From RUG14199 sp964629225 (GTDB taxonomy: Bacteria > Bacillota > Clostridia > Oscillospirales > CAG-272), in contig CAZVQC010000002.1 of NCBI GenBank assembly GCA_964629225.1, positions 62,001 to 126,000 on the forward strand: 64,000 nucleotides of DNA, given 5' to 3'. Of this stretch, positions 60,240 to 64,000 are shown piece after piece (positions within the stretch are counted from its first letter, which is position 1; each line of letters opens with the position of its first letter). The position numbers were made by a program, and so were the translations under genes. Below the pieces are notes generated by a model. It did no database searches. It was not told where the DNA came from and saw only the letters and a program-made list of their open reading frames with translations.

Positions 60240-62135
60240 TTATGAAGCCTCCTTTTTCACAAGAAAATAAGTGGGAATGTGTCTGGGGTTCGTGAAAGCC
60301 TTGTATTTGTTCACAAGTCCCTGAAGCTGATACTCATCAAGTGCAGACTTATCAAAACCGTATTTGTCGTAGTAATTCTCATAGTAGAGCATGGCAGATG
60401 ATCCACCATCAAGCATCGCCGCATTGACGGCACCGTAGGACACCATCATATCGATAATATCATTGTACGTGGCACCGATACTGCTGGCAGTTCGCCCATC
60501 AGTAACGATCATAATGACAGTTCCGTCCTCACGCTGACCAATAGCGGTACGCTGAGCAACACCGGTATTGGACTCCACATAATTGAGCTTCACATTTCCG
60601 TCGGATGAATCGATGAGAACGTTTCCCGTCTGGAACGACACTCCGTCTCTGATACCGAGAGCGGTAGCGGTCGCCTTGTCCATTCCCTCGCGGACGACCA
60701 GTCTGTTATCACTGTTGAATCCAATGAAAGTCTTCTTAGACGCCGCATCCCAAACGCATTCACCGAGAGAATAAGTCATTCCCATGGGCTTTGCGCCGGT
60801 GCCCATTCCGCCCTTATCAAGGAACTCACCGCCGTTGATGCCGGCAAGGGCATCATATTTTTGGGTCATTTTGAAAATGTTCATTCCCACAGTGGCACTG
60901 TCGAAATTCTCACTGGAAACTCCCACGAATATCCTTGAAGGATCCTTCACGAATAGCACGTATGCTTTGAAAGTAGCACCGTTTTCAATTACCAATTTGA
61001 CGCCTTCATCCGCAGTATTCGCCCATTCATCGACAATTTCCCCGGAATCGGGATCGCTGATCTCGGTGCTGTGAAGTCTTGCATACTCCTCGGCGGACAT
61101 AATATCAACGTTGACCTTTGAAGAGTCTGCCATTATCTTCTCCACCTCATCATCGCTTAAAAAGAGCGACGGCATCCACTTAGTGGCACTTGCCTGCTTT
61201 GCGGAGATGACCAGCATATTGCGAACTGTGGGGCTCGGTCCGTTGGCAACAAGATAAAGAGCCACATAGACCGACACGAGAAGCACTCCGAGAAATGCTC
61301 CGAAAGCAATGAATCCCCTGCCTATGTACTTGCCGACAGAACTCTTTTTCACACTGTCATGGGGCTCAAAGGCAATGGATACATCAACATCAGATGACGA
61401 CTCATCCTCTGCGGGTTCTCGGTCAATGAATGGATGCTGTGTTTTTTCAACGGGCTTCGGCTCTAAAGTGCCGAGCTTTGCGGATGCAACACGGCCTTCG
61501 CTTTTTTTCTCACTTGCTCCCGCAACAGTTTTCGAGGGGGATACTCCCACGTCCGGTTCTGCCAAAATGCTTTTTTTTGCGGCAGGAGCCACGGTGACAC
61601 CTCTGTTCTCGGTCTTTCTTTGAGAAGCCCCGTTTGAAGGCTGTGCCGTGACCGTTTTATGAACTTTGAATGCCCTATCTTGACTTCTTTTCGAAAAGAA
61701 ACCCGAGATATCGACACTGTCCTCCTCGTATTCATCGCGATCAAGGACAGTCGCCGCTGCGGGACTTACGACTTTTGCGGTGTCGGAGGATGTTTTGACA
61801 TCTGTCCTTCCCTCCTCAAGGACTGTGCGGTCTCCGCCGTGCTTCGGCGCATTTCTGTTCTCGGCAGGAGTTACGACCCACATAGAGGGGTCTCTCGGCG
61901 CCCTGTTTGATGACGGAATTCCGTTTGCCGGCTTGACTGCGGGGATCGAGCCCGTCCTGCTTTGACGGCTTCTTGTCAAAAGGATGTCGGTCATGATGAA
62001 ATCATCGTCCTTCTCATTTGTATCACCCGTTTCTATCGCCGGGGCATTTTTGAAATAAAACCCGACATCGGCGCTGCTTTTCGATCTCTTCTTTGCCGCT
62101 ACAGATGAATTGCCTGAAATATTCTTTGTCTCCAT
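60240..62135 (-). CDS. Membrane-anchored phosphodiester glycosidase (NAGPA domain)
   Basis: The 631-residue protein has a long disordered cytoplasmic N-terminus (about 1-270), one membrane helix (about 275-300), and an outside NAGPA domain with ALAGINGGEFLDKGG, VAQRTAIGQREDGTVIMIVT and AAMLDGGSSAMLYYE. NAGPA enzymes remove sugars joined by phosphodiester bonds, as in teichoic-acid-like polymers. Such a long cytoplasmic tail is unusual; acidic-aromatic repeats (DVGFYF, DISGFF) suggest a docking platform. Operon partners are CapA-like, an anchored unknown and PAP2. Confidence 0.85.
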   Translation of the reverse strand: METKNISGNSSVAAKKRSKSSADVGFYFKNAPAIETGDTNEKDDDFIMTDILLTRSRQSRTGSIPAVKPANGIPSSNRAPRDPSMWVVTPAENRNAPKHGGDRTVLEEGRTDVKTSSDTAKVVSPAAATVLDRDEYEEDSVDISGFFSKRSQDRAFKVHKTVTAQPSNGASQRKTENRGVTVAPAAKKSILAEPDVGVSPSKTVAGASEKKSEGRVASAKLGTLEPKPVEKTQHPFIDREPAEDESSSDVDVSIAFEPHDSVKKSSVGKYIGRGFIAFGAFLGVLLVSVYVALYLVANGPSPTVRNMLVISAKQASATKWMPSLFLSDDEVEKIMADSSKVNVDIMSAEEYARLHSTEISDPDSGEIVDEWANTADEGVKLVIENGATFKAYVLFVKDPSRIFVGVSSENFDSATVGMNIFKMTQKYDALAGINGGEFLDKGGMGTGAKPMGMTYSLGECVWDAASKKTFIGFNSDNRLVVREGMDKATATALGIRDGVSFQTGNVLIDSSDGNVKLNYVESNTGVAQRTAIGQREDGTVIMIVTDGRTASSIGATYNDIIDMMVSYGAVNAAMLDGGSSAMLYYENYYDKYGFDKSALDEYQLQGLVNKYKAFTNPRHIPTYFLVKKEAS

Positions 62136-62152
62136 TTTTGCTCCGTTAAAGA

Positions 62153-63361
62153 TCAGTTGAAAGTTTTTGGAAGAAACTCTTCCGAAACGGTATTCTGGAC
62201 ATATCCCTTCAGTTTTTCGAGGGTAGTTGAATTACCGTAATATGAAATACCGTGGCTTCGGGCCAGATCCTCCGTGAAATCCTCCATGAAATAGATACGG
62301 TTATTGTAGAAATTAGAGGGGAAATAGAAAACTGTGGGAGTGAACAAAGCGTTCTCGATCACCGCATGTGACGTTCCTTCCTTGACGATATCAAAGGAAA
62401 TGAGTCCGCCCACCATGTTGGTATCCCTAGCCATCTCAGCCATGAAATTACCGAGGGAGTAGACACACAGGGTCCGGTTTCCTCCCTTTCCTTCGATCCA
62501 TTCCACCGGTTGGATAACGTGAGGATGATGTCCGACTATCACGTCAACACCCGCATCGGCAAAATATCGGGCGTACTCACGCTGAGCATCATTCGGAGTG
62601 AATGAGTTCTCCACTCCCCAGTGGACCGATGCTATTATGAAGTCACACTTATCCTTGATGCCGGATATCTGTCGGTCTATCGACTCCTTATCAAGATAGG
62701 GTATCATAATGTCACTGTTACCTTGAAGGACAAGACCGTTCGTGGAGTCACAATAGGATATGTAGGCCACCCGTATGCCGTTTGTTTCAACGATGGGAAC
62801 GTCGTAGAACTCCGCTTCACTGCTGTAGCCGCCGATGAGAGTCACCGGCATAGTCTTCCAAAAATCGATGGTGGCCGAAAGTCCGGAGCCGCCCTTGTCC
62901 AGCATATGGTTGTTGGCGATATTGACGACGTCAAAGCCCAGCTCGCAAAGATCGTATCCCAGATCCTGAGGCCCGTTGAACCGAGGGTAGTAAGAAAACT
63001 CATATCCCTCGCCGCACATCAGCGTCTCCTGGTTGATAAAAGCGATATCTGCCGACGAGATCATTTGCGCAACGTTTTCATAGGCCGGCTTGAAATTGTA
63101 CTGTCTCCCACCGGGAACGGACAGTGATGCCGCATCCCTCACGTTGCCGTAGTAGATGATGTTGTCACCGGCACCCACGAACGATGCCCGATAAACGAGC
63201 TCCGGTTCCGGCTCGGTCTCCGGTGGAGAGGTGGTGATGACGGAGAGATCCACGTTTAATTCGCTCTCCAAAGTCTCTGCGCCGTCGGGAACCTTAGCAC
63301 ATGAAAACAAAAAAGTCAAAACAAGTAACAGTATAAAAGCAGAACAAAAAAATCTTTTCAA
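62153..63361 (-). CDS. CapA-family lipoprotein
   Basis: The 402-residue protein has a lipobox (FLFSC, Cys about residue 21) and a metallophosphatase-like CapA/PgsA fold: GAGDNIIYYGN, INQETLM, VVNIANNHMLDKG, ASVHWGVENSFTPN, VIVGHHPHVIQPVEWI and SLGNFMAEM. CapA proteins support poly-gamma-glutamate or other surface polymer synthesis. The start is TTG 63361 behind GGGAGGTGAG. It heads the four-gene envelope operon. Confidence 0.92.
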   Translation of the reverse strand: MKRFFCSAFILLLVLTFLFSCAKVPDGAETLESELNVDLSVITTSPPETEPEPELVYRASFVGAGDNIIYYGNVRDAASLSVPGGRQYNFKPAYENVAQMISSADIAFINQETLMCGEGYEFSYYPRFNGPQDLGYDLCELGFDVVNIANNHMLDKGGSGLSATIDFWKTMPVTLIGGYSSEAEFYDVPIVETNGIRVAYISYCDSTNGLVLQGNSDIMIPYLDKESIDRQISGIKDKCDFIIASVHWGVENSFTPNDAQREYARYFADAGVDVIVGHHPHVIQPVEWIEGKGGNRTLCVYSLGNFMAEMARDTNMVGGLISFDIVKEGTSHAVIENALFTPTVFYFPSNFYNNRIYFMEDFTEDLARSHGISYYGNSTTLEKLKGYVQNTVSEEFLPKTFN

Positions 63362-63386
63362 GCGCTCACCTCCCAGTTTACACTAC

Positions 63387-63415
63387 ATTCTATCACATAT
63401 CGGCAGATTATTCAA
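63387..63415 (-). promoter_or_regulatory. Promoter of the envelope operon
   Basis: On the minus strand TTGAAT (63415-63410), 17 bases, TAGAAT (63392-63387). Confidence 0.65.
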
Positions 63416-63473
63416 CACCGATCTTCATTTTTTTAAGAACAATTCTGACCAAAACTGTCAAAACCGGGAGCTG

Positions 63474-63800
63474 TTATGGTGCTGAGGTGAAATATTGGGA
63501 TGTTCGGAGGGGTAAAAAGGAAACTACGTCAAGAACTCCGAGAAATAACGGATCAATACTCCACCTTTCACGGACCCTCTCCGTTTCGGGCATTATCTTA
63601 CCGAGTTTTTCAAGGCTGTCGTTGACTACGGGAAGTAACCTGTCATTTATGCTCACTTCAAATACGGCATCGGCGGAAATATCTTCCCATGTAGCGACCT
63701 CTGCCCTGATCTTTTCATAGACTGCTGTCATGTCGGTGTTGATGAATTTCTTAAGGGCGGCTGCGGAGGATCTCCGCAGTCTGTTGTCGCCATTATACAT
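63474..63800 (-). other. Doubtful ORF, possible gene remnant
   Basis: A 108-codon frame has coding-like composition in its middle (VYEKIRAEVATWEDISADAV), but there is no ribosome site at the ATG. A perfect 8-bp inverted repeat CTGCGGAG/CTCCGCAG lies inside its start (63761-63779). It could be a decayed fragment or a short unknown gene starting at an inner ATG (63731). No family is recognised. Confidence 0.35.
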
Positions 63801-63856
63801 CGTACATCGATGTTCAATGCAATGGGTTTCGACAAATTTTACATAACGGAAATGAA

Positions 63857-63889
63857 TAGCGGTGGCACAAAACTCATGCCACCGCTAGA
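63857..63889. terminator. Hairpin after the right-end partial gene
   Basis: AGCGGTGGCA, a nine-base loop and TGCCACCGCT form a perfect 10-bp stem; the U tract is weak in both directions. Confidence 0.6.
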
Positions 63890-63916
63890 TTTCTAATCAT
63901 AATATTTTGCATCTTA

Positions 63917-64000
63917 TCAAAGAATGATGCATATCAGCCCCCCACAGCCCTCATTGATCAGCTTAGACAGAGTATCTCCTATCTTCAGCCTTGCATCGGC
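63917..64000 (-). CDS. 3' end of an unidentified gene (partial)
   Basis: The minus strand enters the window in frame with 27 codons (ADARLKIGDTLSKLINEGCG then GLICIIL) and a TGA at 63919-63917, followed by a hairpin. The frame looks coding but is too short to assign. Confidence 0.5.
   Translation of the reverse strand, partial: ADARLKIGDTLSKLINEGCGGLICIIL

Noticed and set aside
1..64000. CRISPR arrays, prophage, insertion sequences or defence islands
   Set aside because: No regular direct repeats with unique spacers, no transposase or integrase motif and no phage structural gene were seen.

Overview
The window reads as one contiguous piece of a Bacillota chromosome, most likely a gut-type anaerobic clostridium of the Oscillospirales/Christensenellales kind. 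The reasons are Gram-positive AGGAGG ribosome sites with frequent TTG/GTG starts, the Bacillus-like order holB-ricT-trmN6-rsmI-metG-tatD, the miaB-ylbF-mutS-mutL block, a clostridial 2[4Fe-4S] ferredoxin, a SpoIID-like protein, and glycosidase and cohesin genes. The species cannot be named from sequence alone. No prophage, transposase or CRISPR array is visible. Most of the window is housekeeping, so the more novel signals are in leaders, small ORFs and unusual fusions.

Layout. 0.2-2.3 kb: a membrane-anchored cohesin protein and a convergent membrane-anchored sensor-like protein. 2.5-4.5 kb: NusG-domain-II protein, Gx transporter and ApbE flavin transferase. 4.5-11.1 kb: miaB, a YlbF/YmcA protein, mutS, mutL. 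11.1-14.2 kb: trmB diverging from a DUF1700/DUF4097-like membrane pair and a TSCPD protein. 14.2-19 kb: a GH31 glycosidase, then two MarR regulators with citrate synthase behind a palindromic operator. 19.2-20.8 kb: two membrane-associated proteins of unknown function. 20.8-21.5 kb: a gene-poor stretch with a 23-bp-period repeat. 21.6-22.6 kb: tmRNA and smpB. 22.7-27.3 kb: a MATE exporter behind a transcription-attenuator leader, GH116 glycosidase, LMW phosphatase. 27.4-31.4 kb (minus): glnS, gltX, an MBL hydrolase. 31.6-34.3 kb: a lysine riboswitch and the amino-acid ABC transporter it controls, then tRNA-Lys on the other strand. 34.6-36.3 kb: a coiled-coil protein and an XRE regulator. 36.3-41.5 kb (minus): MFS, SpoIID-like, and a three-domain winged-helix/phosphocholine cytidylyltransferase/choline-kinase protein with a long structured leader.

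41.5-50.5 kb is a tight nine-gene minus-strand operon: Gfo/Idh oxidoreductase, coaE, lytic transglycosylase, M18 aminopeptidase, prfA, sua5, a type IIA topoisomerase A subunit, a coiled-coil membrane protein and a 38-residue membrane protein. 51.5-58.5 kb holds the holB-ricT-ferredoxin-trmN6-rsmI-metG-tatD block. 58.5-63.4 kb is a minus-strand envelope operon: CapA lipoprotein, membrane-anchored phosphodiester glycosidase, an anchored unknown, and a PAP2 phosphatase. The right end has a doubtful ORF and the 3' end of an unidentified gene.

Many genes are preceded by textbook TTGACA-N17-TATAAT promoters, which allowed starts and leaders to be placed. The best candidates for undescribed biology are the attenuator leader of the MATE gene (22.74-22.84 kb), the four-hairpin leader of the choline-metabolism fusion (41.28-41.45 kb), and the CapA/phosphodiester glycosidase operon.
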